The notes under the pieces are model-generated. The model made no database searches, was not told where the DNA came from, and saw nothing but the letters and a program-made list of their open reading frames with translations. Positions 38,301 to 49,044 of a stretch of 60,057 bases of DNA are shown here, piece after piece (within the stretch, counting starts at the first letter, position 1; each line of letters starts with the position of its first letter). The translations under genes were made by a program, and so were the position numbers. The stretch is from Blastomyces gilchristii SLH14081 (Eukaryota > Ascomycota > Eurotiomycetes > Onygenales > Ajellomycetaceae), in the NCBI RefSeq assembly GCF_000003855.2, contig NW_003101653.1, positions 9,007 to 69,063 of the forward strand. Direction: 5' to 3'.

Positions 38301-39010
38301 TTATAACAGTTTAAGATTCTTATCATTCTTTTTCTCTAACTTGATACTGTGATTCACTTCAGAATCTCATAAGAGAGATATGTTTATAATATTATCTTGT
38401 CAGAAGACATCTAGATATTCATGATATTATTGAGAAAGTTTTATACAAGAATCTATTATTATAACACAGAATAACTTTTCTAGAGCCTTTTTAATATTAG
38501 TCAGACTGATGAAATAAATTGATACATGATTCTGCTATCAGTGAACTTGTCAGTGACCCTGTCAATGATTTTGATAATAACTTCTTTTTCAGAGTATTTT
38601 ATAAGTGTTGACAGAGATCTGTGTAAGATTCATAGTCTTGTAAATATCATCTTCATGAATTCTGTCATTATTAGAGAATATCAAGCTTCTGTTTTAAGTA
38701 TTCAGTAAGAGATCTTATTCAGATAGCTAGACAAGTTCTAATATAAGATTATAGTCAAGATTATCAACTTCATATGCATAGATATCTTCACATTGATATT
38801 CTCTCACATCTATGTTTAGTTTTATCATATAATAGATACAAACATTTCTCAGATCATTAAATTCTGTGAGAAGTTGAGATTTTAATAAAGAGATACACTG
38901 AAGATTATAATATCTTACAATTGAAGATTTTATCATTGCATAGTAACATAGATCACTGTCTATCATGACTTTCATATTATACATATTATCAATCACAGTA
39001 GATACAAGAA
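35379..39010 (-). pseudogene. Pol of gamma
   Basis: Minus-strand order from right: protease (38727-38996, with NMKVMIDSD where IDSG is expected and LDYNLILEL as the second conserved strand), RT (about 38350-37800, YLDD intact), RNase H (about 37480-37060), integrase (about 36700-35980) and chromodomain (about 35610-35490). It is colinear with beta and delta. The spacing from protease to RT matches beta, so no large deletion occurred. In-frame stops in all domains make it a pseudogene; plus-strand frames such as 36313-36560 are antisense images. Confidence 0.85.
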
Positions 39011-39730
39011 TTGCATTTATTATTATTTTCTCTTTAAATTATTATTATCTGATCTCTTCAAGCTTCTGTTTACAAATTTGAACAGAAGCTAATCTTTTCT
39101 CTGTTTTATTAGAGTATTCTTATAGTTATCTTCTGAATCTTTCTTCACTGTAATGTAATTGATGTGAACAGACACTGATTCATCTTTTAAACAAGAAGAC
39201 ACTGATCTTTCTCTTGATTGAGAAGGTATATAGATTGATTAGCAGTTGAAAGCAATGTACTCTGATCAGTTACAGTTAATACACACTTCTCATTGATATC
39301 AATCAGTGACTTCTTCAGAAGTGATATCAGAAACTCAGAAGCCTGTTCAGACAGCAGAGACTCTTGCTTATATATAGATATTTAAGTCTACTCAATTCAT
39401 AACATCTGCATCATTGTTATTCTTCAGTATAAGTATATAAGTCACTGAGATATAACATCTTCTGTCACTATTCTGTATACTCTTGAGCTTGATAAGATGA
39501 TCATTCAATGTCTGAAGCTGTGTATAGAAGTCTTTATAAGTCTGGTCTTTATCTACACTTACAAGAGTCTGTAAGAGTTTAAAAGTTAATGTCTTCTTAA
39601 GTATATTAATCTTCATTTAATCCTTTCAAGATTGATCTCCTGCTTCTAGAATTTTAATATTGAAGTCAGAGATAAATGTTGTAAGAGAAGTGTTTCTCTG
39701 TTAAATACTCTGTAATCAATCTAATACTTT
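39011..39730 (-). pseudogene. Gag of gamma, C-terminal part
   Basis: The open piece 39392-39616 corresponds to beta 23751-23975 (INILKKTLTFKLLQ start). The zinc knuckle near 39245-39290 reads C-x2-C-x4-Y-x4-C, with the His lost. LINE C entered at 39730/39731 and duplicated AATCTAATACTTT, so Gag continues at 47208-47995. Confidence 0.78.
39718..39730. repeat. TSD of LINE C (left copy)
   Basis: AATCTAATACTTT, repeated at 47208-47220. The uninterrupted site is seen in delta near 53326-53340 (with GCTTT). Confidence 0.88.
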
Positions 39731-41227
39731 TCAAGGAAATCTCGTTATTATACAACCGCTCCACCACGAACTCGCTCGATTTTTCGAATAAGAACCCGCC
39801 GATAGATCCATCGAAAAGCCCTCGATCATACGAGCATTTTGACCCCATCGCCGACCGCATACCCCGTGTGGTGGTGGAGTTATCCAGCCAAACGTGAACC
39901 AGACGTCGTTCGGAACTCCTGCGTGGGATTATCCCCCATTCTCCCCTACCACACCACAACCCCGGGCCAAATTGCCATACAAATTGTTAGGTGAAGAGAC
40001 CTAGCCGTATGCATCAATCTTCTCAATTTTGGAAGATCCCCGATCTGTAGTTGTGGAGATATCTGAGGAGCGACCTCCGCGAAAACCCTGTCCATCTTTG
40101 ATTTTCCAAAACACCAACGCCAAGTCCCACCCTCGTACCGCCCTTCCCAATCTGGCCCATCCCCAGCAGAAAAATACAAAAAGATACCTCAGTGATAATA
40201 TCAAGCACATAATCAACAGACAACAAGTCAACAGCACACCAACAACTATAAAATCAGTATATCCCAAGGTCTGACTGAGCCTTTGATCCCTGCACAGTGA
40301 GATATATTAAATCTAGTTTTAATACCTCAATATTCAATAGATTCTGTAAGAGATTGAGAACAGCAATACTAGATTTCTATTGAATTTGAGAATTAACTCT
40401 ATATTGATATAATCATTGACAAAGTCTTCTATTTTGAGATATAAATAACCAGTTCCTCTACATCCTGCTGGCAATATTTATATTATCATATAGAAATAGA
40501 CTTATATTCTCTATAATATCAAGACTCTGAAGAGAGAAAGTCTTGATAGAGAGTATACAGTAGTGCATATCTTAGCAGTTTCTATCTCATTCTTCTGCAG
40601 CAGTTAATGCAAAAAAAAAAGATCTTAGAAATAGTTTTTTACTTCTCTTGAAAAAGTAAGGTGTTTTTCTCTGGGTTTTATACAATATTCTTACAAAGAA
40701 TTAAAAACAGAGTTGTTTTCTGTCATAATTTTATATTCTTTTAAGTAAGAATTACTTTTTCAGTGGCTGAAGAGCTTTTATTAATACTTAATTCTTTTTT
40801 ACACTCTTTATTAACTGATTTGAGTTGCACACTTGTTGTGTGAGGAGAATTGAATGATTTAGAATAAAATTGAATAGTTTTAATCAATTTCTCTGCAAAA
40901 AATTGATTTATTTTTTGTCAGTTTTTCTCTCAAAAACTGTCATATCATCTGATTTATTATCAATTGATATCATACTTTTCCTCACTGTATCCCAAGAAAG
41001 AGATTGTAAAGATTTTATTGATTTATCTTAAAAATCAATTTTAGTTTATTAGATTCTCTTCAAAAATCTAACCTAGTTACTGAACTAGTGTGAAAAAAAT
41101 CAGGTGTTTTATACATAAAAGTCTTTTATTCTTCTTTTGAAACAGTCTGACCAACTTTTCAATTGAAAACAGACTTAGAAATATCTCAATTGAAACAGTC
41201 TAATCAACTTTTCATTGAGTGAAAACA
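39731..41227 (+). promoter_or_regulatory. LINE C 5' UTR / promoter region
   Basis: The first part (39752-40180) is dense in CpG, CC and GG and nearly identical between copies A, B and C. The rest (40260-41227) is AT-rich, with an A-run at 40611-40620 and AACAGTCTGA repeats at 41139-41210 close to ORF1. One monomer is present. The first about 20 bases (39731-39751) are not present in copy B and may be target-derived or untemplated. Long antisense open frames (40001-40267, 39666-39959) fall in the GC-rich part. Confidence 0.8.
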
Positions 41228-42832
41228 ATGAGTTCAAAAATACACTCAGTTGATGTGGAAAAAGATGCTTTCTCAAATGCTATTCCTGAGATTGAAATTC
41301 TGAAGAGAAGAAAGAAAGAAGAAATAGAGAAACAACAAGTTCTTGAAATACAGGAACTTGAAAAAGCAAGCAAGATTCTTGAAAAGCAGTGTCTGAGTGA
41401 GATGAATGAAGAAGTTTTGTTAATTCTTCATGCTCAGGCTAGACAACTACAGGAGATGATCAAGTTCAAACTTGGAATCTCAAACACAGTTCAAAAAACC
41501 TTGAAAATTCCTAGTACAATCACTGACTCTTCATCTTGTTCTTCTTCTTTCTTTTTTCCTACTTCTTCTTCTTCTTTGAATTAGAAGAAAATATATGCTC
41601 AAGCAGCTGAATCTGCTGTCTCTAAATCTGCTGTCTCAAAACCTGCTCAAAATCCTGAGAAAACTGAGAAGAATACTGCTCATGCCTCTATTCATAGAAA
41701 AGTGAAAAAGAAAATGCAAAAAGAGAAAAACTTTCAAATCTTCAGAAATAGAAGACTCATTCTCAAAGTCTCAAATCAGGACATTCTGCAAAGAAACAAG
41801 CTAAACTTAAATCTCATTTTCAGAATCAGAAATGAAATTAATCAGCAGTTCTTTTCTCAGTTGATGACTGATATTGAAGTTTAAAAACCAGTTATAGCTT
41901 CAATTGAGTCATCATTCTTTGAAAACTCCATCATTCTGACTATAATGTCTGAATTCAGTGCTGAATTCCTTATTCAGAATGAGAATCTCTGAAAGTCAGC
42001 AGTAGAATCTTTGCTAAACACAACAATTCTATCTGAAAGAGATGAAAAGTGAGACAAATTCATTCTTCATGATATTTCAGTTGAAATTTTTGACTGTGAA
42101 GAAGGAATGCTACTTCTCAAAAATAAATTGAAAGAATACAACTCTATTTAACTGAGAAAGAAGCCTGTATGACTAAATTCAATTGAGTTCAGATAAAGTA
42201 GGAGAAATGGCTCTGTTCTAGTATATATAAAAACACTTGAACAGTCAAAGATCTCTGAAGTAAGAGTAGCAGATTTGAAAATGAGAGTTCATGAATACAA
42301 AGACTCAAGAATGAATCTCAAAGCTTAAACACAGTGTTCAAACTGTCAAAGATATGGACACTTTGCAATCTCATGTTTTAGAGACTCAAAATGTGCATTC
42401 TGTGCCAGAGATCATAAAACTAGTGAGCATAAATGTGAAACATGCTCAAAAAGAGGTGAAATTTGTCAATATACTCTGCTTAAGTGCTCTAATTGCAAAG
42501 AAAAACATGCATCTAGCTCAAAAGAATGTATATTTACTCCAAGAACTCAAAAGAACTGGAGAAAAGATGAAGCTCAAAGTCAATCTAGAACTGAAGAGAA
42601 GAGTCAAGCCAGTAGACTTATAACTGTAAGCTCAAAAAAAAGAAACTCTCAACTATCTAAGTCTTCAAACTCTAATTCTTCAGCTAAATGTAAACAGAAT
42701 TTGAATTCTCAAACTTCTGTTAAGATTAGAGAATTGAGAAATGACTCTGATGATAAACTAGATATAATGCAAGCAGTTGAGATTCCTACTTTTCAGAACA
42801 GTTATAATCTACTATCTGATGATAGTGATTAG
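41228..42832 (+). pseudogene. LINE C ORF1 (nucleic-acid-binding, Gag-like)
   Basis: ATG at 41228 to TAG at 42830-42832 is one frame of 534 codons without an indel. ORF1 proteins of this LINE type coat the element RNA. The order is a Glu/Lys coiled-coil-like N-terminus (residues about 20-95), a Ser-rich linker (about 100-118), a basic segment, then a Cys-rich block (42328-42535). The first knuckle there is perfect, C-x2-C-x4-H-x4-C (CSNCQRYGHFAISC), followed by two looser Cys/His clusters and a Ser/Asn-rich tail. Stops include TAG at 41582 (CAG), TAA at 41882 and near 42149 (CAA) and TGA at likely Trp sites. A GTG nine bases upstream of the ATG is in frame but not needed. Confidence 0.88.
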
Positions 42833-42855
42833 ATTCTACTCTACTCTCTTTTAGT

Positions 42856-45800
42856 ATGAATATACAACAAAAACAACAAAAAAAGTCTAAAAACTCTTCA
42901 AAAATCACATGTATTCAAAATAATGTGGATAGAAACTCAAATTGTATTTATTCTTGTCTTCAAATTGCATTTGAATAAAAAGTTGATTTTATACTGCTTC
43001 AGGAGGTGAATTTTGATGCTGAGCAAAAATATGTCATTTCTCATTCAAGCTTCTACTGCTTTTTACCTCAAAAGTCTGAGATAAAGTCAAGAGTAGTGAT
43101 CTATGAAAGAAAGAGATCAAGATATTAATTTAATCTAAGATTTGATATCATGTCTGACCCTGATATTCTGGTGGGTGATATTATAGATAAAGAAAATGAG
43201 TTTGATACTATACAGCTCATAAATATCTATAATGAAAAGTCATTGAAGGAAAATAACAATATCTGGACAATTGATAGAGGATTTCTGAACATAACTTCAT
43301 CAAGAAACTCTATAATTGCAGGAGATTTCAATGCACATCATCTCTGATGGAATTCAGAATGTAAGAGAGCAGTGAGAGCTGATAATCTGGTTGAATGAAC
43401 CTTTGAGCATTCAATAGATTTGGTTAATAAGTCTGATCAACAAACATTCTTTAGAAAAGGCATGAAACAGAAGTCTATTATAGATCTAATCTTCATGTCA
43501 TAAAATCTAATGAAAAGAAGACTTGTAAACTGGTTTATTGATTCAAATAAGACATCAGAATCAGGTCATGAGATTATTCAATTTGATATTGAACTGAGTG
43601 AAAAACAAATGAGTGAAAATCCTCTTCTCTCTAATCAGTATAACTTTGAAAAAGCTGATTGAAAAGCAGTTGAAGAAAGCATAAAACTGTTAAAATCTGA
43701 AAGACAGAATGAGCTATATTGGAATTCTGGTCAAGATATCTCAAATGAAATGCTTAAGAATAGAGTGAAGCTTATTACATCTATTATTCTAACAAGTGTT
43801 AGAGATAATATTTCAAAAAGAAAATCTTCTGAGTATTCAAAACCTTGGTGAAATGAGAATATCTCATCTAAAAGAAAAGAATTAGCTACTGCTAGAAGAG
43901 ATTGAAAGAATGATGTAATATCTGATGAAGAGTTCAAAGCTGTCAGAAATGAATATTTTTCAGATATTAAAAGAGTTAAAACAGACTGCTGGAATAAATT
44001 TCTTGAAGAAGCATAAGAGAAGAAAGTTTTTAAAGCTTTTAACTATACTAAAACAAGAAGTGTAGCAAAACTTCCAGCCTTAGAATATGAGTTTCAGAAT
44101 GAATCATATACAGCAAACTCTTTTGAGAAAAAAATGTCAAGCTTTCATGAGAATTCTCTTTCAGAACTCACCAGATTCAGATTCAGATTCAGAGAAGAGA
44201 ATATATCACTTCTCAACTACATTGATGAAAATGACTGGGAATGGCCTGATCTTACACAAGATGAGTTAGAGTCAGCTATCTTCTCCAGTTCTGTTAAAAC
44301 TGCTGCAGGTCCTGATTCAATTAATCACTTAATTATTCAAAATACATATTCCTACTTAAAGAATGAATATTTTGAGCTCTTTTTCAATCTCTTGAAAAAT
44401 GAATATCATCCTGAATGCTGGAGAGAAGCCACTGGAGTGATTCTTGCAAAACCTAATAGAAAAACTTCAATTTCTAAGTCATATAGAGTAATTTCTCTTT
44501 TGAACTGTCTAGGAAAGGTTTTAGAAAAGATAATAGCTACTCAACTATCTTTTATAAGCTCTATAGATGATTCTCTTTTATTCAGTGAATAAATGAGAGA
44601 TAGAAAACAGTGTTCTGCAATTGACACTGTTCTCTCAGTTGTTCATGATATTCAAATAGCAAAGCATGAGAATCTGGTCTCAACTGCAGTTTTTATTGAT
44701 ATAAAAGAAGTATTTGATCATGTTTCAAAGTCAAAGTTAATTCAGACATTGAAGATATTAAAACTGCCACTTTCTCTAATAAAATGAGTTAACTGTTTTA
44801 TATCTAAAAGAATTATACAACTCTTCTTTGATGAAATGAAACAAGACAAGACTGAGATAAAAATAGGAGTATCACAGGGATCTTCAATCTCACTCATTTT
44901 ATTTGCAATATACACTGCATATCTATTCAAAAATAGAAATATGAGAATAGTGCAATCTCTGAGTTATGTGGATGATATTGGTCTAGTCTACAGCTCAAAA
45001 ACTATCAAAGAGAATTTGAAAGTAATTGAAGAAGCTGCAAAGAAAATCTTTGTTAGAGCAGATATCAATCAAATTCAATTTGATATGGATAAAACTGAGT
45101 TAATTCATTTCTTTTCTAGATTCAATGAGAAAGAACTATCTCTAACTCTTTTGAATAGAGAGATTAAACCCAGTGTAAATGTCAAATGATTAGAAGTATG
45201 GTTAAACTCCAAGTTGAATTTTAAATATCACATTCAACAAAGAACTGTCAAGGGAGAAAGACTATTGAACAACATAATCAGACTATCAAATACAGAGAGA
45301 GATCTATCCTTCCAGGCTATGAGACAGTTATATATAGCCTGTATTACATCAGTAGCTGATTATGGAGTTCAAGTTTGATGAAATAATCAAGAGAATTTCA
45401 CTGAACTCTTTCAAAGTCTGCAAAATAGAGCCTTGAGAAGAATTCTGAAAGCATTCAAATCATCTCCTATTAAAGCAATGGAAATTGAAGCTTCAATTCC
45501 TTCTTCTGCTATTAGATTTGAAAAGGCCTGTATGAACTATGCTCTGAGAGTTGTAAAGATGAGCTCAAATCATATAATCAGAGAAAGAGTCTCTTCTTCA
45601 TTTCCATCAATTAACTCTGGAAATGAACTGGATTGAAATAGATTTCTTGATTGAAATGAAAATAATTCTTCAAAGAAAATGCCTTCTCAACTGTACAGAC
45701 TATGCTCTCTGATTAAAAATTAATTTTCCTCTTTAAATGTTGAAAAAGTTGATCATGAGAAGTTATCTCTCTGAAGAGAAAAGCTTGAATCTCTTATAAA

Positions 45801-46818
45801 CTTACAAATAAGTGAACTATCAAAAGAGAAAGAATATGAACAGCATTTGAAGAGAATTTCTACAATCAATATAAAAGACTCTATTCTGATTTATTCAGAT
45901 GACTCAAAAAATGAGAACTTGAATAGATTAGGCGCAGGCATTGCTTATACTGAAGATAATATTAATTTTATCTCAGATTTTTGAAATCTAGGCTCTGAAT
46001 GTGAAGTCTTTGATGCTGAACTATTTGTGATAGTGAAAGCTTTCAAACTCATTGAAATAAAATCTCATAAAAGAGGAAATTGTTTGAAAGAGGTATGAAT
46101 ATTCTCTGATAGTCAAGCTGCTTTAAAAAGACTTAGAAATAGTCAGATTCATAATGATCAAATGAATCTTGAACTGATCTTAAACTCTGTTTTGAAAATT
46201 CAAAAGAGAAGAACATTAAAGCTGATAATTCATCTGCACTGGGTTCCTGCTCATATGAATATTCATGGCAATGAATTGGCTGATTCAGCTGCAAAAAAGG
46301 GTGCAGAATTAAGCAGATCTATTCAAAAAATTGTGTCCTGGTCTTTTATAAGGAGAAAAATAAAAGAATCTTGTTTAGACAAGTGAAATGAAAGCTGACA
46401 GAAACAAAAGAAGAGTATACATTATTCAAGATTTGAAACAAAACCCAAGTGGAAATCTTGTTCAATTAAATGTAAAAAGAAAATATTCTCATCTATAATA
46501 CAGCTGAAACTAGGACATGGCTATTTCAAATCTTATATACAAAGATTTGATGATAGATTTGACTCAATAGAATGCTCATTCTGCAATACAAATGAGAATC
46601 CTGAGCATATTGTAATGCACTGTGCATTATACAATAGTCTCAGAGCCAGATTGAAAGAGAAGTATGATCTAAATCAATTAAATATGAGATTCTTATTCTC
46701 AACTGAGACAGGAATTAAATACTTAATAGACTTTCTATCAGAAACTCAAGCAGCTACAAGAAAATGGCTAAATTCAGAATTATCTGAATATGAAGAGAAG
46801 GAAATCAATCAGATATAG
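42856..46818 (+). pseudogene. LINE C ORF2: endonuclease, RT, RNase H, CCHC
   Basis: ATG 42856 to TAG 46816-46818 is one frame of 1,320 codons with no indel. The apurinic-type endonuclease occupies residues about 35-230: FILLQEV, then AGDFNAHH at about 43315, then SIIDLIF. RT covers about residues 470-760: GPDSINH, VISLLNCLGK, FIDIKEVFDHV, GVSQGSS, and the catalytic YVDD intact at 44965-44976. RNase H is at about 45885-46310 with its acidic residues kept (YSDDS, DAELF, FSDSQAAL, HGNELAD). A C-terminal CSFC..H..HC zinc motif lies at 46579-46620. Decay is limited to nonsense and missense transitions: TGA at Trp (for example 44785, 45187, 45377-45382, 45634), plus some TAA from CAA or TGG. It makes the single-strand nick and copies the LINE RNA at the target. 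Confidence 0.92.
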
Positions 46819-47207
46819 TCTGTTAAAACAGCTATACACTCTCTTTTAATAATTTGTTTTGTTATAGTCTCTCTTTACTTTATCTTTTTCTTTATCTTTT
46901 TCTTTCAATTTCTTTCTATCTATCTGTTTAATGTGTCTATCTTTGAGACTGTGTTCTTTTTCTCTTTTCTTTTGTCATGATATTGTCAAATGGTTTCAAA
47001 GTATCAAAAGATGTTAAAACACTGCAATTTGTAAACAGTTTTTGTATTCTGGGCTGGAATTTTCTGATTTTGCATATCTGAAATTGATGAATGTATAATA
47101 GTTAACTTTACAGACATAGAAAAAACCCTGAGAACTAAAGTTCTCAGATAGATGTCATAGTCTCTGACTGCATACATCTATAATTGAAGAATAATAATAA
47201 TAATAAT
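46819..47207 (+). other. LINE C 3' UTR and (AAT)n tail
   Basis: Pyrimidine-rich after the stop, then a well-conserved block (46985-47180) that is also kept in copy B (56881-57080) and fragment D (3101-3326). It ends in (AAT)n instead of poly(A). A hairpin-like pair GAGAACTAAAGTTCTC (47130-47145) is present in all three copies and may be a recognition structure for the RT; this last point is inference. Confidence 0.85.
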
Positions 47208-47995
47208 AATCTAATACTTTCTGTTATATAACAGTGTCTCAGAACAGAACATTAAGATATTTAATGATATTATCAGATATTCATAATACTGGTTCACATG
47301 CTTTCATTCATGAATGAAACTTCTGTTTCATATGATTCTTCAATCATTCATTGATATACTAATCTTGATTGATTAGTGAACTGATGACATCTTTATCTAC
47401 ACTCAGTTTTATGAGCATTTTCATTCTTTATAATGAGTAGAGAGTGAGATCAGAAGTATTGAAATATACAGAAGTATCTAAGCATTCTTTCAGCACTTTT
47501 ATATTTGATTCTGTAGATGTTGAAATTGTCTGAGTTTCTTGTTATGATAATTATTGAATCTCTTCATATTGATGTTATTAAGTTATATACATATCAGCTA
47601 TTTATTGTTGTTGTAATTTCAACATTACTCAGAGTCACTGTGATATCACTTCTATGCTCATATTCAAGAGTTCTCTCATATTATCATTAGACATGATTAT
47701 CAATTGTTAAATGTATAATTGTATGAATATCTCATATATCTGAGTGTTAAAACTCTCAGGTCTTTCACTGACATTCTCTTGTAAGATCTTACTCTCTTCA
47801 TAAGATCTTGTTATAAGACTAGAGTGACTGATGAGCAAGCTTCTATCTGAGAACTCAGTGTCTGCTTTAACTGATTGTTTCTCTTTCTTACACATTGTTA
47901 TGTGTTCAGATATCTCTTGATGAATAATCATTTCTAATGAGAAGATAATATGTGAATAATCATTTCTAATAAGAAGATGATGAATGTTTTTCTAG
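47208..47995 (-). pseudogene. Gag of gamma, N-terminal part
   Basis: Continues gamma Gag beyond LINE C. The minus-strand piece 47707-47931 is open, polar and Ser/Glu-rich. It parallels delta 53330-54078 and beta 22867-23600. No motif is recognisable. Next to it is the 5' LTR. Confidence 0.72.
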
Positions 47996-48309
47996 TATAA
48001 GAGGTCTACACTGAATAGATCAGTATAATATTGATAGATCTTATATAATAAAGAGAAAAATATTAGAGAAGAAAAGAAAGAGAAAGTGTGAGAATCAGCA
48101 ATTGAAGTGAATATTTATACATGTATGTGATGATGTATGCAGTGATGCTTCAGAGTGGAAGAATATACACGTGTTCATAGCGGCCGAGGATCAGCGATTG
48201 GAACATACATGTTCGTGGCGGCCGAGGATCAGCGATCGGGAATGGGGCGGTAGAAATCTATGAAGTGTACGGAATAGTCTATATGATTGATCGGGCGCAG
48301 CCCGTCACA
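47996..48309 (-). repeat. 5' LTR of gamma
   Basis: 314 bp, same length as 35065-35378. It starts TATAAG (TGTAAG mutated) and ends GTCACA. The CpG-rich duplicated GGCCGAGGATC motif is intact at 48181-48240. Confidence 0.94.
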
Positions 48310-48711
48310 ATATCAAGCTTTTATAAGAATTCTCTGTTAAAACTTATCAGATTCAGAGAAAGAGAAAGAGAATATATCACTTTAAAACTATGTTAATGAA
48401 AATGACTGAGAATAATCTGAACTTACATAGAATGAATTAGAGTCAGCTATCTTCTCAAGTTCAATTAAAACTGCTGTAGAGTCTGATTCAATTAATCACT
48501 TAATCATTCAAAATACATATTTCTACTTAAAGAATGAGTATTTTGAGCTCTTTTTCAATCTCTTGAAAAATGAGTATCATTCTGAATGCTGGAGAGAAGT
48601 CACTGAAGTGATTCTTGTAAAATCTAATAGAAAAGCTTTAATTTCTAAGTTATATAGAGTAATATCTCTATTGAACTGTCTAGAAAAGATTTTAGAAAAG
48701 ATAATAGCTAC
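48310..48711 (+). pseudogene. LINE B: ORF2, start of RT
   Basis: Aligns base for base with LINE C 44138-44538 and ends where delta was inserted. It provides the clearest record of the decay process: CC to TC or GG to GA at least eight times, against a few CA to TA changes. The conserved Trp of WREAT stays TGG, while the WEW motif has become stop and Asn codons. Confidence 0.92.
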
Positions 48712-49044
48712 TGTAAGAGGTCTACGCTGAATAGATCAGTATAATATTGATAGGTCTTATATAACAAAGATAAAAACATTAAAGAAGAAAAGAAAGAGAA
48801 AGTGCAAGAATTGATGATTAAGGTGAATATTTATACATGTATGTAGTGGTGTACGCGGTGAAGCTTCAAGGCAGAAGAATATACACGCGTTCATAGCAGC
48901 TGAGAATTGGCAATTGAAAATGGCTGAGAATTGAAGTGTATGTTATGTGTGTTCATAGCAGCTGAGAATCAGTGATCAGAAATGAAAGAATCTATGAAGT
49001 GTAATGAAATAGTCTATATAATTGATCAGGTGCAGCCTGTCACA
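48712..49044 (-). repeat. 3' LTR of delta
   Basis: 333 bp. It carries two to three degenerate copies of the GCTGAGAAT(C/T)-type motif and has lost nearly all CpG except near its TGTAAG end. Confidence 0.94.

Larger units (their letters stand above)
39731..47207 (+). mobile_element. Full-length Tad/I-like LINE, copy C
   Basis: 7,477 bp on the plus strand inside gamma Gag, flanked by a 13-bp TSD. It has a GC-rich 5' UTR with one promoter-like monomer, ORF1 (41228-42832), ORF2 (42856-46818), a 3' UTR and an (AAT)n tail. It is the reference for copies A, B and D. RT, endonuclease, RNase H and knuckle residues are nearly all present and neither ORF shows a frameshift, so the copy was inactivated only by point mutations. 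An ORF2 with RNase H after the RT and a terminal CCHC motif is typical of Tad1/I-type LINEs in fungi. Confidence 0.95.
35065..48309 (-). mobile_element. Full-length gypsy chromovirus gamma, carrying LINE C
   Basis: Same family as beta, minus strand. LTRs are 35065-35378 and 47996-48309 (314 bp each); TSD ATATC at 35060-35064 and 48310-48314. Copy C of the LINE shows the empty site near 44132-44142. Net length without LINE C is about 5.75 kb. Pol runs from about 38990 down to 35400, Gag from 47995 to 47221 and 39717 to 39000. The polypurine tract is the complement of 35379-35396. All frames are decayed, though the YLDD box (complement of about 37845-37858) is intact. Confidence 0.94.

Noticed and set aside
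39731..40500. The CpG-rich unit next to each LINE as a separate transposon
   Set aside because: The junction with the LINE is the same in copies A, B and C, and the TSDs of copies B and C lie outside the unit, so it is the LINE 5' UTR.
42354..42623. Frame-shifted ORF across the LINE C zinc-knuckle region
   Set aside because: The knuckle pattern is in the frame starting at 41228; the other frame is a shadow.
42856..46818. TGA as a Trp codon (altered genetic code), because TGA stands at many conserved Trp sites in LINE and gypsy ORFs
   Set aside because: TGG is also used at conserved Trp sites in the same ORFs, and TAA/TAG occur at Gln sites. The pattern fits C:G to T:A decay with a CpC preference, so no code change is needed.
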